Notes under the pieces: model-generated
Databases searched by the model: none
What the model was told of the DNA's origin: nothing
Seen by the model: the letters and a program-made list of their open reading frames with translations, nothing else
Source: Vibrio coralliirubri
GTDB lineage: Bacteria > Pseudomonadota > Gammaproteobacteria > Enterobacterales > Vibrionaceae
Assembly (NCBI RefSeq): GCF_024347375.1
Contig: NZ_AP025470.1
Span: 868,001-932,000, forward strand
Length of the DNA stretch: 64,000 nucleotides
Reading direction: 5' to 3'
Program-made: the position numbers and the translations under genes
Shown: positions 9,212-19,887 of the stretch, one piece after another
Numbering within the stretch: the stretch's first letter is position 1
How the letters are laid out: every line of letters starts with the position of its first letter

Positions 9212-9238
9212 TAAAGGTTTCGCTAATCACGCCGTTAT
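9212..9238 (+). promoter_or_regulatory. Sigma-28 (FliA) promoter of second flagellin gene
   Basis: TAAAGGTT, an 11-bp spacer, then GCCGTTAT, a close fit to the FliA consensus. Transcription would start near 9245, leaving a leader of about 75 nt. Confidence 0.82.
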
Positions 9239-9264
9239 TAAAAGTAACTTAGAGATAACTACTT

Positions 9265-9287
9265 GGTTTTCCGAGACGTCGGAAACC
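9265..9287 (+). repeat. Hairpin in the flagellin mRNA leader
   Basis: A near-perfect inverted repeat, GGTTTTCCGA and TCGGAAACC around a short loop, inside the predicted leader and 32 bp before the start codon. It may stabilise the mRNA or modulate translation, which is inference. Confidence 0.6.
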
Positions 9288-9319
9288 GCTATACCGGAAA
9301 ATCAATTGGAGAAGTCACC

Positions 9320-10453
9320 ATGGCAGTGAATGTAAATACAAACGTTTCAGCGATGACAGCGCAACGTTACCTAAACAACGCAAACAGCGCACAACAAACA
9401 TCAATGGAGCGTCTAGCTTCAGGTTCAAAAATCAACAGCGCAAAAGATGACGCTGCGGGCCTACAAATCTCGAACCGTTTGAACGTTCAAAGTCGTGGTC
9501 TTGATGTTGCTGTACGTAACGCGAACGACGGTATCTCAATTGCACAAACAGCTGAAGGTGCAATGAACGAGACGACGAACATCCTGCAACGTATGCGTGA
9601 TTTGTCTCTACAATCTTCAAACGGCTCAAACTCAAAATCTGAGCGTGTAGCGATTCAAGAAGAAGTAACAGCACTGAACGACGAACTAAACCGTATCGCG
9701 GAAACGACGTCTTTTGGTGGCAACAAGCTGCTTAACGGTACTCACGGTACAAAATCATTCCAAATCGGTGCGGACAACGGTGAAGCGGTAATGCTTCAAC
9801 TGAAAGACATGCGCTCTGATAACGCTCAGATGGGTGGTAAGAGCTACCAAACTGAGAACGCGAAAGACAAAGACTGGAACGTTCAAGCAGGCTCTAACGA
9901 CCTAAAACTGTCGTTCACTGATAACTTCGGCCAAGCACAAGAAATCGACATCAGCGCAAAAGCGGGTGACGACATCGAAGAGCTAGCAACGTACATCAAC
10001 GGTCAACAAGATTCTGTTAAAGCGTCTGTCACTGAAGACGGTAAGCTACAAATGTTTACTGGTAACAACAAAGTTGAAGGCGAAGTGGCATTCTCTGGCA
10101 GCCTTGCGGGTGAACTAGGCATGCAACCTGGCAAAGATGTAACCGTTGATACTATCGATGTAACATCAGTTGGCGGCGCACAAGAGTCTGTAGCAGTTAT
10201 CGATGCGGCACTTAAGTATGTAGATAGCCACCGTGCTGAGCTAGGTGCTTTCCAAAACCGTTTCGACCACGCTATCAGCAACTTAGACAACATTAACGAG
10301 AACGTTAATGCATCTAAGAGCCGTATTAAAGATACCGACTTCGCGAAAGAAACGACTCAGATGACTAAGTCTCAGATCCTTTCTCAAGCTTCAAGCTCGA
10401 TTCTTGCTCAAGCGAAGCAAGCTCCGAACTCGGCACTTAGCCTACTAGGTTAA
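9320..10453 (+). CDS. Flagellin (polar filament subunit), second copy
   Basis: A 377-aa polar flagellin closely similar to the copy just upstream in the N-terminal 150 and C-terminal 100 residues ([35 protein letters not shown]), diverging in the middle. A frame open from 9263 would add 19 residues, but the ATG at 9320 follows GGAGAAG and gives the canonical [12 protein letters not shown] start. Codon usage is strongly biased to preferred codons (CGT for Arg, CTA and AAC-rich), unlike the first copy, consistent with a major, abundantly made subunit. A sigma-28 promoter and a leader hairpin precede it, and a terminator follows. Confidence 0.95.
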   Translation: MAVNVNTNVSAMTAQRYLNNANSAQQTSMERLASGSKINSAKDDAAGLQISNRLNVQSRGLDVAVRNANDGISIAQTAEGAMNETTNILQRMRDLSLQSSNGSNSKSERVAIQEEVTALNDELNRIAETTSFGGNKLLNGTHGTKSFQIGADNGEAVMLQLKDMRSDNAQMGGKSYQTENAKDKDWNVQAGSNDLKLSFTDNFGQAQEIDISAKAGDDIEELATYINGQQDSVKASVTEDGKLQMFTGNNKVEGEVAFSGSLAGELGMQPGKDVTVDTIDVTSVGGAQESVAVIDAALKYVDSHRAELGAFQNRFDHAISNLDNINENVNASKSRIKDTDFAKETTQMTKSQILSQASSSILAQAKQAPNSALSLLG

Positions 10454-10532
10454 TCGATTGAAAGGCCACGTTGACTCTAGTGTTAACGTAGGACCTCCAC
10501 AAATTAGCTCGTGGTGAGAGATGAGCGCTAAA

Positions 10533-10558
10533 CAAACCCAGCTTCGGCTGGGTTTTTT
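10533..10558 (+). terminator. Terminator after second flagellin
   Basis: AAACCCAGC and GCTGGGTTT around a TTCG tetraloop with a T6 tail. It lies about 80 bp after the stop codon. Confidence 0.92.
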
Positions 10559-10622
10559 ATTGCCCGTTATTTGGCGAGTATGTATTTAGAAAAGTGCAAT
10601 GTTGGTAGGCAGGAGCAAAAGC

Positions 10623-10664
10623 GAGATCCCCTATCACGTTCGTGCCTCACTGTAAGGGTAGTAT
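10623..10664 (+). repeat. Degenerate solo REP-like element
   Basis: It begins GAGATCCCC and continues with CGTTCGTGCCTCACT, aligning with one indel to the GAGATCCCCAACTCGCTCG half-element repeated before gltA. Confidence 0.5.
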
Positions 10665-10942
10665 TGATCCATTGTTTACCTGAATCGAAGCCTCTAGTCG
10701 TCATCTCAGAATCGAGTAGAACGAGATATCAGAGATCTGCTGTTTGTTAAAATTCACAAGTGTAATTTGATGTATGGGTGAAATGCTTTGAATAGCGCTT
10801 AACAACGTTTAGTAAAAAACTAGTTCGATAGCAGGGGACAAACGGTCAGTGTGTTTGTCACTGGTTGAGGGAGCTAGGAGAAGGTTTTCGGTGTGATACT
10901 CAGTAATGCCTATCTGAGGTATTGAACAAATATAACAGGTAC

Positions 10943-10972
10943 AAAAAACGCCACCCTTAGGTAGCGTTTTAA
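10943..10972 (-). terminator. Terminator of the ptsH-ptsI-crr operon
   Basis: On the minus strand, AAAACGCTACC pairs with GGGTGGCGTTTT around a short loop, followed by a T run, 23 bp beyond the crr stop codon. Confidence 0.85.
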
Positions 10973-10995
10973 TTAAAGCAGATAAGTAATCGAGA

Positions 10996-11505
10996 TTACT
11001 TAGTTACTTTAAGAACTGGAGTTTCGCCAACAGTTACAGAACCAGAAAGCTTGTTCAGCTCCTTGATTTCGTCCATGTTAGAGATAACAACTGGAGTAAG
11101 CGTAGATTTCGCTTTCTCTTCTAGAAGCGCTAGGTCGAAAGTGATGATAGTGTCACCAGCTTTAACAGATTGACCTTCTTCAGCTACACGAGTGAAGCCT
11201 TCGCCTTTAAGCTCAACAGTATCGATACCGAAGTGAACGAAAAGCTCAACACCGTCGTCAGACTCGATAGAGAATGCGTGGTTAGTTTCGAAGATCTTAC
11301 CGATAGTACCGTTAACTGGAGCTACCATTTTGTCGCCAGCTGGTTTGATAGCGATGCCGTCACCAACGATTTTTTCAGCGAAAACTACATCTGGCACGTC
11401 TTCGATGTTTACGATTTCACCAGAAAGAGGTGCGATGATTTCGATTGCACCAGCATCAGCGCTGTCATCAGATACAAGCTTTTTCAGTTTGTCAAACAGA
11501 CCCAT
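10996..11505 (-). CDS. crr: PTS glucose-specific EIIA component Crr
   Basis: A 169-aa cytoplasmic phosphocarrier of the glucose PTS branch and the regulator of inducer exclusion and adenylate cyclase. The phosphorylated His is H91 in [14 protein letters not shown] and the paired His is H76 in FETNHAF, matching H90 and H75 of E. coli (numbered without Met). It is the last gene of ptsH-ptsI-crr. Because the nagE product in this window carries no IIA domain, Crr is the probable phosphate donor for GlcNAc uptake too (inference). A hairpin separates it from ptsI. Confidence 0.97.
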   Translation of the reverse strand: MGLFDKLKKLVSDDSADAGAIEIIAPLSGEIVNIEDVPDVVFAEKIVGDGIAIKPAGDKMVAPVNGTIGKIFETNHAFSIESDDGVELFVHFGIDTVELKGEGFTRVAEEGQSVKAGDTIITFDLALLEEKAKSTLTPVVISNMDEIKELNKLSGSVTVGETPVLKVTK

Positions 11506-11565
11506 TGTGTCATGCTCCTAACGTTTAGTTTTATTCTGTAGAATATACTATACCAATCTAACAAA

Positions 11566-11591
11566 TTAGACGACTATTTTTAGCCGTCTAA
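11566..11591 (-). repeat. ptsI-crr intercistronic hairpin
   Basis: TTAGACG and CGTCTAA arms separated by 12 nt, in the 106-bp gap between ptsI and crr. A processing or stability element is more likely than a terminator, as no strong T run is present. Confidence 0.5.
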
Positions 11592-11611
11592 CTTTATTAA
11601 GCATTTGGCGA

Positions 11612-13336
11612 TTACTGAGTTTTCTCAGCGATGAATTTTTCTACGCAAGCTTCAATTTCTGCAGCTGTAGGTAGAGATAGTGCTTCGTCAGCCATAGCTT
11701 TAACTTCAGCGAAGTTAGAGTTACGGATTACTTTCTTCACTTTAGGGATAGAGATACCGCTCATAGAGAACTCATCTAGACCCATACCAAGAAGAAGTAG
11801 CGTTGCACGTTCATCACCAGCAAGCTCACCACACATACCAGTCCACTTACCTTCAGCGTGTGATGCATCGATCACTTGCTTGATTACTGTAAGAACAGCA
11901 GGAGATAGTGGGTTGTATAGGTGAGAAATCATTTCGTTACCACGGTCTACCGCAAGAGTGTATTGCGTTAGGTCGTTAGTACCGATAGAGAAGAAAGATA
12001 CTTCTTTCGCTAGGTGGTGTGCGATTGCAGCAGCTGCTGGAGTCTCAACCATTACGCCGATTTCGATTTCTTCATCGAAAGCTAGGCCTTCAGCGCGAAG
12101 TTCAACTTTGTACTCTTCGATTGCTTTTTTCAGTTCACGGATCTCTTCAACAGAAATGATCATTGGGAACATGATACGTAGTTTACCGTGTGCAGAAGCA
12201 CGTAGGATACCACGTAGTTGGTCACGTAGGATTTCACGACGATCCAAGCTGATACGTACTGCACGCCAGCCTAGGAAAGGGTTCATCTCTTGAGGAAGGT
12301 CCATGTATGGTAGGTCTTTATCGCCACCGATATCCATAGTACGGATAATCACTGACTCGCCTTCCATTGCTTCTGCTACTTCTTTGTAAGCAACGTATTG
12401 CTCTTCTTCAGTAGGAAGCGCGTCACGGTCCATAAATAGGAACTCAGTACGGTACAGACCAACGCCTTCACCGCCGTTACGCAGGATACCGTCACAGTCT
12501 TTTACTGTACCGATGTTGCCACAAACTTCTACACGGTGACCGTCTAGAGTTTCAGCATGTAAATCTTTTAGTTTTGCTAGTTCAACAGCTTCTGCTTCGA
12601 AATCTTCTTTGATTTTCTTAGCTTCTGCTAATTCAGCATCTGAAGGGTTTATGATGATCTTGTTGTTCATCGCGTCTAGCACAAGCATGTCGCCGTTCTT
12701 AACTTGCTTAGTGATATCGTTAGTACCAACGATAGCTGGAAGCTCAAGAGAACGTGCCATGATTGAAGTATGAGATGTACGACCGCCGATGTCACAAGCG
12801 AAACCAAGAACGTAGTCTAGGTTGATTTGTGCAGTTTCAGATGGCGTTAGGTCGTAAGCAACTAGGATAACTTCTTCATTGATATCTGCTAGAGATACAA
12901 TGTTGATGCCTAGAGCATTTTTAACGAAACGAGTACCGATATCACGGATATCAGTTGCACGTTCTTTTAGGTACTCATCATCAAGAGACTCTAGTGCAAC
13001 AGCTTGCTCTTCGATCACAGTGTGGATCGCGTTGTCTGCGTGCATTTTGTCTTTCTTGATGAGTGCTAAAATCTCTTCTTCTAGCTCTTCATCTTCAAGC
13101 AGCATGATGTGGCCTTCAAAGATTGCTTCTTTTTCTTCGCCAAAAGTTTCAAGTGCTTTTTGCTTAACAACTTCAAGTTGCTGAGAAGATTTGTTACGAG
13201 CGTCAAAGAAACGCTGTACTTCTGCTTCAACTTGGTCGTCAGAGATAGATTGAGTGTTTAGGACAATTTCATCTTCTTGAAGTAGTAGTGCTTTACCGAA
13301 AGCAATACCAGGAGATGCTAGGATGCCTGAAATCAT
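11612..13336 (-). CDS. ptsI: PTS enzyme I (phosphoenolpyruvate-protein phosphotransferase)
   Basis: A 574-aa enzyme I, first phosphotransfer step of the PTS, taking phosphate from PEP and passing it to HPr. The active-site His lies in [18 protein letters not shown] (about residue 189). The C-terminal PEP-binding barrel shows [16 protein letters not shown] (here [12 protein letters not shown]) and [19 protein letters not shown] motifs, and the catalytic Cys region GMCGELAGD is intact. It lies between ptsH and crr in the usual order. The ribosome-binding site AAGGTAAGG precedes the ATG. Confidence 0.97.
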   Translation of the reverse strand: MISGILASPGIAFGKALLLQEDEIVLNTQSISDDQVEAEVQRFFDARNKSSQQLEVVKQKALETFGEEKEAIFEGHIMLLEDEELEEEILALIKKDKMHADNAIHTVIEEQAVALESLDDEYLKERATDIRDIGTRFVKNALGINIVSLADINEEVILVAYDLTPSETAQINLDYVLGFACDIGGRTSHTSIMARSLELPAIVGTNDITKQVKNGDMLVLDAMNNKIIINPSDAELAEAKKIKEDFEAEAVELAKLKDLHAETLDGHRVEVCGNIGTVKDCDGILRNGGEGVGLYRTEFLFMDRDALPTEEEQYVAYKEVAEAMEGESVIIRTMDIGGDKDLPYMDLPQEMNPFLGWRAVRISLDRREILRDQLRGILRASAHGKLRIMFPMIISVEEIRELKKAIEEYKVELRAEGLAFDEEIEIGVMVETPAAAAIAHHLAKEVSFFSIGTNDLTQYTLAVDRGNEMISHLYNPLSPAVLTVIKQVIDASHAEGKWTGMCGELAGDERATLLLLGMGLDEFSMSGISIPKVKKVIRNSNFAEVKAMADEALSLPTAAEIEACVEKFIAEKTQ

Positions 13337-13425
13337 AGCCTTACCTTAGTTGTTCAACTGTAAACGGGAGAGTGTGTGACTTTAAGTCGTCGACTAATGT
13401 CGCGCTTATTCCTATCTATTTCGAA

Positions 13426-13456
13426 CAAAGCCACTTTGCTATGCAAAATGGCTTTG
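13426..13456 (-). repeat. ptsH-ptsI intercistronic hairpin
   Basis: Perfect CAAAGCCA and TGGCTTTG arms with a 15-nt loop sit just after the ptsH stop codon. A hairpin here could help ptsH to be expressed above ptsI, which is inference. Confidence 0.55.
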
Positions 13457-13472
13457 AAAGAAGGAGACCGTA

Positions 13473-13730
13473 TTAGTGTAGTTGATCCATAAGAGCAACT
13501 AGGTGGTCTACTGCTTGCTGAGCTTGAGGACCTTCAGCTGAAATAGTAACGTTAGTACCTTTTACTAGGCCTAAAGTTTGTAGTTTGAACAGGCTTTTCG
13601 CGCTAGCGCTTTTGCCGTTAGAAGTCACTGTGATGTCAGCGTCGAAAGATTTTGCTTCTTTAACGAACTGTGCAGCTGGACGAGTGTGAAGACCGTTTTC
13701 TGCTGTGATTTCTACTTGCTTCTCGTACAT
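13473..13730 (-). CDS. ptsH: PTS phosphocarrier protein HPr
   Basis: An 85-aa HPr. The phosphorylated His15 lies in [16 protein letters not shown], and Ser46 in [10 protein letters not shown] occupies the site regulated in Gram-positive homologues. It passes phosphate from enzyme I to the sugar-specific EIIA proteins. It is the first gene of ptsH-ptsI-crr, with a leader of about 300 bp before the next gene (cysK) on the same strand. Confidence 0.98.
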   Translation of the reverse strand: MYEKQVEITAENGLHTRPAAQFVKEAKSFDADITVTSNGKSASAKSLFKLQTLGLVKGTNVTISAEGPQAQQAVDHLVALMDQLH

Positions 13731-14032
13731 TTTATATACCCCAATTAATTTATTTTTTGTAAGTTTGTAACCAGATTAGCTTAACTGCTTTAGCCCAAAT
13801 GCGCTAGAGGCTAGTACGCCATGTTCGTGTTAGAACTTAGACTGGTTATAAATTTTTATCCAGCCATGGTCGTCTTTTGTTGAGTACTCATGACTTTCAG
13901 AATTTGTTTATTGCTTCTTTTATTTTGAAGCGAAAAATAAAACAGACCCGATATTACCAAAGGTGGGGCAGGGATCAACAAAAAAGCCCCTAAACGGGGC
14001 TTTTTTGGACGAAAAATTGATTTGACCACATA
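13731..14032. other. ptsH upstream region
   Basis: It holds the cysK terminator at the right end and the promoter region of the pts operon. No gene is seen, and I could not point to a convincing CRP site. Confidence 0.5.
13980..14006 (-). terminator. Terminator of cysK
   Basis: AAAAAAGCCCC and GGGGCTTTTTT around TAAAC, symmetric enough to work in either direction. It is 27 bp beyond the cysK stop. Confidence 0.9.
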
Positions 14033-15001
14033 TTATTGTTGGTTCTCTTTTTCCGTAAAGATGCCAGCAAATAGGGCTGTGCTTAGGTAACGTTCACCAG
14101 AACTTGGTAGTACGGTAACGATAGTTTTTCCTGCAAATTCAGGTAGTTCGGCGATTCTGTTCGCTGCTACAACTGCCGCGCCAGATGAGATGCCTGCAAG
14201 AATACCTTCTTCTTTCATTAGGCGTTGAGCCATCTCAATAGCTTCTTCAGAAGTTACCGATTCAACACGGTCAATAATCTCTAAATCTAGGTTTCCAGGG
14301 ATGAAACCTGCGCCGATACCTTGAATTTTGTGTGGAGCTGGTTTGATTTCTTCGCCTGCAAGTGCCTGTGCAATCACTGGAGACTCTGCTGGCTCAACCG
14401 CTACTGAAGTGATCGCTTTGCCTTTTTCACCTTTAATGTAACGACTTGTACCTGTGATAGTACCGCCTGTACCTACACCCGCGACAAATACATCGATTTC
14501 GCCGTCTGTTGCTTCCCAAATTTCAGGACCAGTCGTCTGCTCGTGAATCTGTGGGTTGGCTGGGTTGTTGAACTGTTGTAGTAGTAGGTACTTGTCTGGG
14601 TCTGAAGCAACAATCTCTTCTGCTTTAGCAATCGCGCCATTCATACCTTTTGGTGCTTCAGTTAGCACTAGGTTTGCGCCAAGCGCTTTAAGCAACTTAC
14701 GACGTTCTAGGCTCATTGATTCAGGCATAGTTAGCGTTAGTTTGTAACCGCGTGCTGCTGCTACGAATGCAAGTGCAACACCTGTGTTACCACTGGTAGG
14801 CTCAACAAGCTCGATACCTGGCTTAAGCGTACCCGCTTTTTCTGCTTCCCAGATCATGTTTGAACCGATACGACACTTAACACTGAAGCTTGGGTTACGA
14901 GCTTCGATCTTAGCTAGGACGTTACCTTTGCTTACTTTGTTAAGGCGGACTAGAGGTGTGTTACCAATCGTTAGGGTGTTGTCTTCGTAGATCTTGCTCA
15001 T
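14033..15001 (-). CDS. cysK: Cysteine synthase A
   Basis: A 322-aa PLP-dependent O-acetylserine sulfhydrylase, the last step of cysteine synthesis. The PLP lysine is K42 in [12 protein letters not shown], the asparagine/substrate loop is [12 protein letters not shown], and the phosphate-binding GTGGT loop is [10 protein letters not shown]. The start at 15001 is chosen over an in-frame ATG at 15016: an AAGGA site lies 7 bp before the former and overlaps the latter, and [17 protein letters not shown] is the family N-terminus. cysZ, a sulfate permease gene, lies upstream on the same strand, as in E. coli. Confidence 0.97.
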   Translation of the reverse strand: MSKIYEDNTLTIGNTPLVRLNKVSKGNVLAKIEARNPSFSVKCRIGSNMIWEAEKAGTLKPGIELVEPTSGNTGVALAFVAAARGYKLTLTMPESMSLERRKLLKALGANLVLTEAPKGMNGAIAKAEEIVASDPDKYLLLQQFNNPANPQIHEQTTGPEIWEATDGEIDVFVAGVGTGGTITGTSRYIKGEKGKAITSVAVEPAESPVIAQALAGEEIKPAPHKIQGIGAGFIPGNLDLEIIDRVESVTSEEAIEMAQRLMKEEGILAGISSGAAVVAANRIAELPEFAGKTIVTVLPSSGERYLSTALFAGIFTEKENQQ

Positions 15002-15162
15002 GCGATATTCCTTCATTTAATGACAGAACTAAACGTAGTATATCAATCACTTTACCGTCTAGTGTCTTACGATGTTTATTCAGCTTGAATTTAGATTAAA
15101 CAAGTTGAAAAAAAGGTAAAAGGATTAAAAAGTTATATCATATAGATATGTAGCAGAATTCA

Positions 15163-15203
15163 CGCCTATCTATATTGAAATCAGAACTTCAAAAAGATAG
15201 GCG
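15163..15203. repeat. Inverted repeat between cysZ and cysK
   Basis: CGCCTATCT and AGATAGGCG, perfect 9-bp arms 23 nt apart, lie just beyond the cysZ stop. Without a T run it is not a typical terminator. Confidence 0.5.
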
Positions 15204-15225
15204 AGACTAGGGCGTGTAGGAAGGG

Positions 15226-15984
15226 TTATAGACGAGAACGCAGAGCTTGGTCTTTAAACTCAGCAACCCACATTGCCGTCGCGCCGCAAACGGCAACGGG
15301 CATTACGATCAGGTTTAGAATTGGAATTGTGGTGAACACAGAAACAAGCGCGCCAAAGCTGTAGCTCTTGCCTTGTTTTTGTTTCAAATTGTTTCTCATG
15401 TCATCAAACTTGATTTTATGGTTATCGAATGGGTAGTCGGCGTATTGGATCGCTAACATCCATGCTGTGAAAATGAACCATAAAAACGGTGCAACGGTTT
15501 GTCCTAGTGCTGGAATTAACAAAAGCAGGAATAAACCGATCGCTTTTGGCAGAATGTAGACAAGCTTGCGCCATTCTCTCGCTAATATACGTGGGGTATC
15601 TTTGAGAACATCAAGTAAACCATCGTCATTAACTTTTTTACCACTCAACAACTCTTCAACTTTTTCCGCGAGTAAACCGTTGAACGGTGCGGCAATAAAG
15701 TTAGCGAGCGTACTAAAGAAATACGAGAACGTGGCCAAAACGGTTAACACAAGCAGTGGCCATAAAATGTATGACAACCACGACAAGAAACTTGGCAATG
15801 CACCAATCCAACCTTCAATCCAAGTGTTTAGGTTGGAGAAGATATAAAACAAGGCACCACCAACGAGTAACACGTTCGCGATAAGTGGCATTAGTACAAA
15901 CTTACGAATGCTCGGTGATAAAGCGATTTTTATTCCGAAAATAAAATAGCCAAAGCCGGAGCGGGGAATAGATTCAATAGTCAT
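15226..15984 (-). CDS. cysZ: Sulfate transporter CysZ
   Basis: A 252-aa inner-membrane protein supplying sulfate for cysteine synthesis. Four long hydrophobic stretches are seen (about residues 28-50, 66-95, 142-172 and 205-235), as in the CysZ fold. Family motifs include SGFGYFIFGIKIALSPSIR at the N-terminus, FIAAPFNGLLAEKVE, and YADYPFDNHKI. It precedes cysK and is divergent from zipA, the same arrangement as in E. coli. Confidence 0.95.
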   Translation of the reverse strand: MTIESIPRSGFGYFIFGIKIALSPSIRKFVLMPLIANVLLVGGALFYIFSNLNTWIEGWIGALPSFLSWLSYILWPLLVLTVLATFSYFFSTLANFIAAPFNGLLAEKVEELLSGKKVNDDGLLDVLKDTPRILAREWRKLVYILPKAIGLFLLLLIPALGQTVAPFLWFIFTAWMLAIQYADYPFDNHKIKFDDMRNNLKQKQGKSYSFGALVSVFTTIPILNLIVMPVAVCGATAMWVAEFKDQALRSRL

Positions 15985-16213
15985 ATTTAAATTAGGTCAC
16001 ATGTGAATTTGGTTAAATAGCAAACATGTCTAGTGTACTCGACCGAAATTAAGAAAAAAAGCGTGGCGAAAATCACACCATGTAAGGAACTAATTGTATT
16101 AAGTTGTTCTAAAACAGTGGCTACTTTTGATAGAGTAGTGAGATTAGCCAAATTAACCCAACTTAGTGACAGCGTGTTTATAGCTAGTTGACTAAGAAAG
16201 CTGAGAGCGAAAA

Positions 16214-17257
16214 ATGCAGGAATTGCGATTTGTACTCATTATTGTTGGCGCATTAGCTATCGCCGCATTATTGTTCCATGGTCTATGGACGAGTAAAAAA
16301 GAAGGGAAAGCAAAGTTTGGAGATAAGCCGCTCGGTAAGCTTGATAACGACAGCTTAGATGAAGCAGAAACTATTCCAAACCGTTCATTCGCCCCAGAAG
16401 ATGATTTTGAGATAATCCGAAAAGAACGTAAAGAGCCGGATTTTGCTGTTTCACCCTCTGAGACTGATCCGCTGATCGATTCAGATCCGCTAACAGCGCC
16501 ACAATCGAAAGAAGCTTACGAAGATGACATCGAATTGAATGATCTTCCTTCTTTCAGCGTAGAAGACCCAATTAAGGTTGAAAGTGAACCTGAAGTGATT
16601 GAGGAAGAGAAGGTCGTTGAGCCTGAAGTTCCAAGTTTTGAGTTGACTGACGAGCAAAAAGAAAACCATGCCGGCTTTAAAGAGCAGTACGGTTCGTTTG
16701 AAGAACCTTCTGAGACAGTTGATGAGCCAGTCGTTCCAAACGAAACGCTTACTCAACGAGAGCCTGTTGTTGCGAAAGAAGTAGTGACTCCGCAAAGTGC
16801 GCCTGTTGAAGAAACTAAGCCAGATGAAGAACTTGGCTTAGAAGTTATCGTTCTTAATGTTCATTGTGCTGGAGAGATCCCATTCGTGGGTACTGAACTT
16901 TTCCGCAGCATGGAGAACAACGGTTTAACTTATGGTGAGATGTCTATCTACCACTGCTTTGCACAATCTACAGACGCTCCAAAAGTTATTTTCAGCGTAG
17001 CGAACATGATGCAACCGGGTACTTTAGAACATGACGACCCAGCTGATTTCACGACGAAAGGTATTTCGTTCTTTATGACGCTACCTTGTTACGGTCAAGC
17101 TGACCAAAACTTCAATGTGATGCTGAGTGCGGCGCAGAAAATTGCCGACGATATGGGCGGAAACGTGTTGGATGAGTCACGCAACTTAATGACACCAAAC
17201 CGTTTATCTGACTACCGCAAGCAAATCAGAGACTTTATGACGGCATCGAATGCCTAG
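16214..17257 (+). CDS. zipA: Cell division protein ZipA
   Basis: A 347-aa bitopic inner-membrane protein that tethers FtsZ at the septum. It has an N-terminal transmembrane helix (about residues 4-25, [20 protein letters not shown]), a long acidic, Pro/Glu-rich linker (about 30-205) and a globular FtsZ-binding domain starting near EVIVLNVHC. The linker is of low complexity and probably disordered. It is divergent from cysZ and upstream of ligA, the conserved gammaproteobacterial order. Confidence 0.95.
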   Translation: MQELRFVLIIVGALAIAALLFHGLWTSKKEGKAKFGDKPLGKLDNDSLDEAETIPNRSFAPEDDFEIIRKERKEPDFAVSPSETDPLIDSDPLTAPQSKEAYEDDIELNDLPSFSVEDPIKVESEPEVIEEEKVVEPEVPSFELTDEQKENHAGFKEQYGSFEEPSETVDEPVVPNETLTQREPVVAKEVVTPQSAPVEETKPDEELGLEVIVLNVHCAGEIPFVGTELFRSMENNGLTYGEMSIYHCFAQSTDAPKVIFSVANMMQPGTLEHDDPADFTTKGISFFMTLPCYGQADQNFNVMLSAAQKIADDMGGNVLDESRNLMTPNRLSDYRKQIRDFMTASNA

Positions 17258-17295
17258 CCGTATTGTTTAGCCTTGTAAATAATCTATATTTATAG

Positions 17296-19362
<2,067 letters not shown>

Positions 19363-19385
19363 GTAAATACAGATAAAAAAAGCTC

Positions 19386-19417
19386 AAAGGCACTCATTTC
19401 AAGGGAGTGCCTTTTTT
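19386..19417 (+). terminator. Terminator of ligA
   Basis: AAAGGCACTC and GAGTGCCTTT arms with a 9-nt loop, then a T6 run. Confidence 0.9.
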
Positions 19418-19742
19418 GTTTCTGATATAAAAATGAGGGCTTTTTAATTGTTGAGAATTTTGTTCCTATACGAACTCTAAAATCAGGACAGTGACGCTGC
19501 TCAACATTAATGAAATACCGTTATAGTTGTATCAAAAATGCGAGTCACTTCTATGTTTATAAGAACACCATTGGATTAAGTGTTTGATATTTATTGTTTT
19601 TATTGTTTTTGGTTGTGAGCTTTACAATTTATCGATCTGGATCACTAAGTACCTACTAAATTTGCACCAACTCATATTTTTTTAGATGAAAATTAAGTTC
19701 TCATTGATCTTTTTGAGGGCGAAGTTAGTCTTAATGCCATGG

Positions 19743-19759
19743 ATGCACACGATGTGCAT
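19743..19759. promoter_or_regulatory. Palindrome in the porin leader
   Basis: ATGCACA, CGA, TGTGCAT: perfect 7-bp arms with a 3-nt centre, about 130 bp before the porin start codon. It could be an operator or an RNA hairpin; no factor is identified. Confidence 0.4.
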
Positions 19760-19887
19760 AACCAGAAAGGAAATAGAGAATTCAGAGTTTAGGGTTCTCA
19801 AACAAGAAAAGGTATTTCTCTCTACGGCGGCCAACTTTAGGCGGGGAATATTCAAACAGCTATATCCATTTTTAGGAGTTTTATTCC

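Larger units (their letters stand above)
10454..10995. other. 542-bp gap between flagellin and crr
   Basis: It contains the flagellin terminator, a degenerate copy of the REP-like element seen at 58.3 kb (10623-10664) and the crr terminator at the right end. The middle 270 bp show no plausible ORF or RNA gene. Confidence 0.6.
19363..19887. other. Long leader and promoter region of the porin
   Basis: After the ligA terminator, about 470 bp precede the porin start. It is AT-rich and contains a perfect palindrome at 19743-19759. A 98-codon frame at 19686-19982 runs into the porin gene out of frame and looks fortuitous. A long leader is plausible for a regulated porin. Confidence 0.5.

Noticed and set aside
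12879..13184. Ser-rich 101-codon frame antisense to ptsI
   Set aside because: Low-complexity Ser runs come from reading acidic Glu/Leu codons of ptsI backwards.
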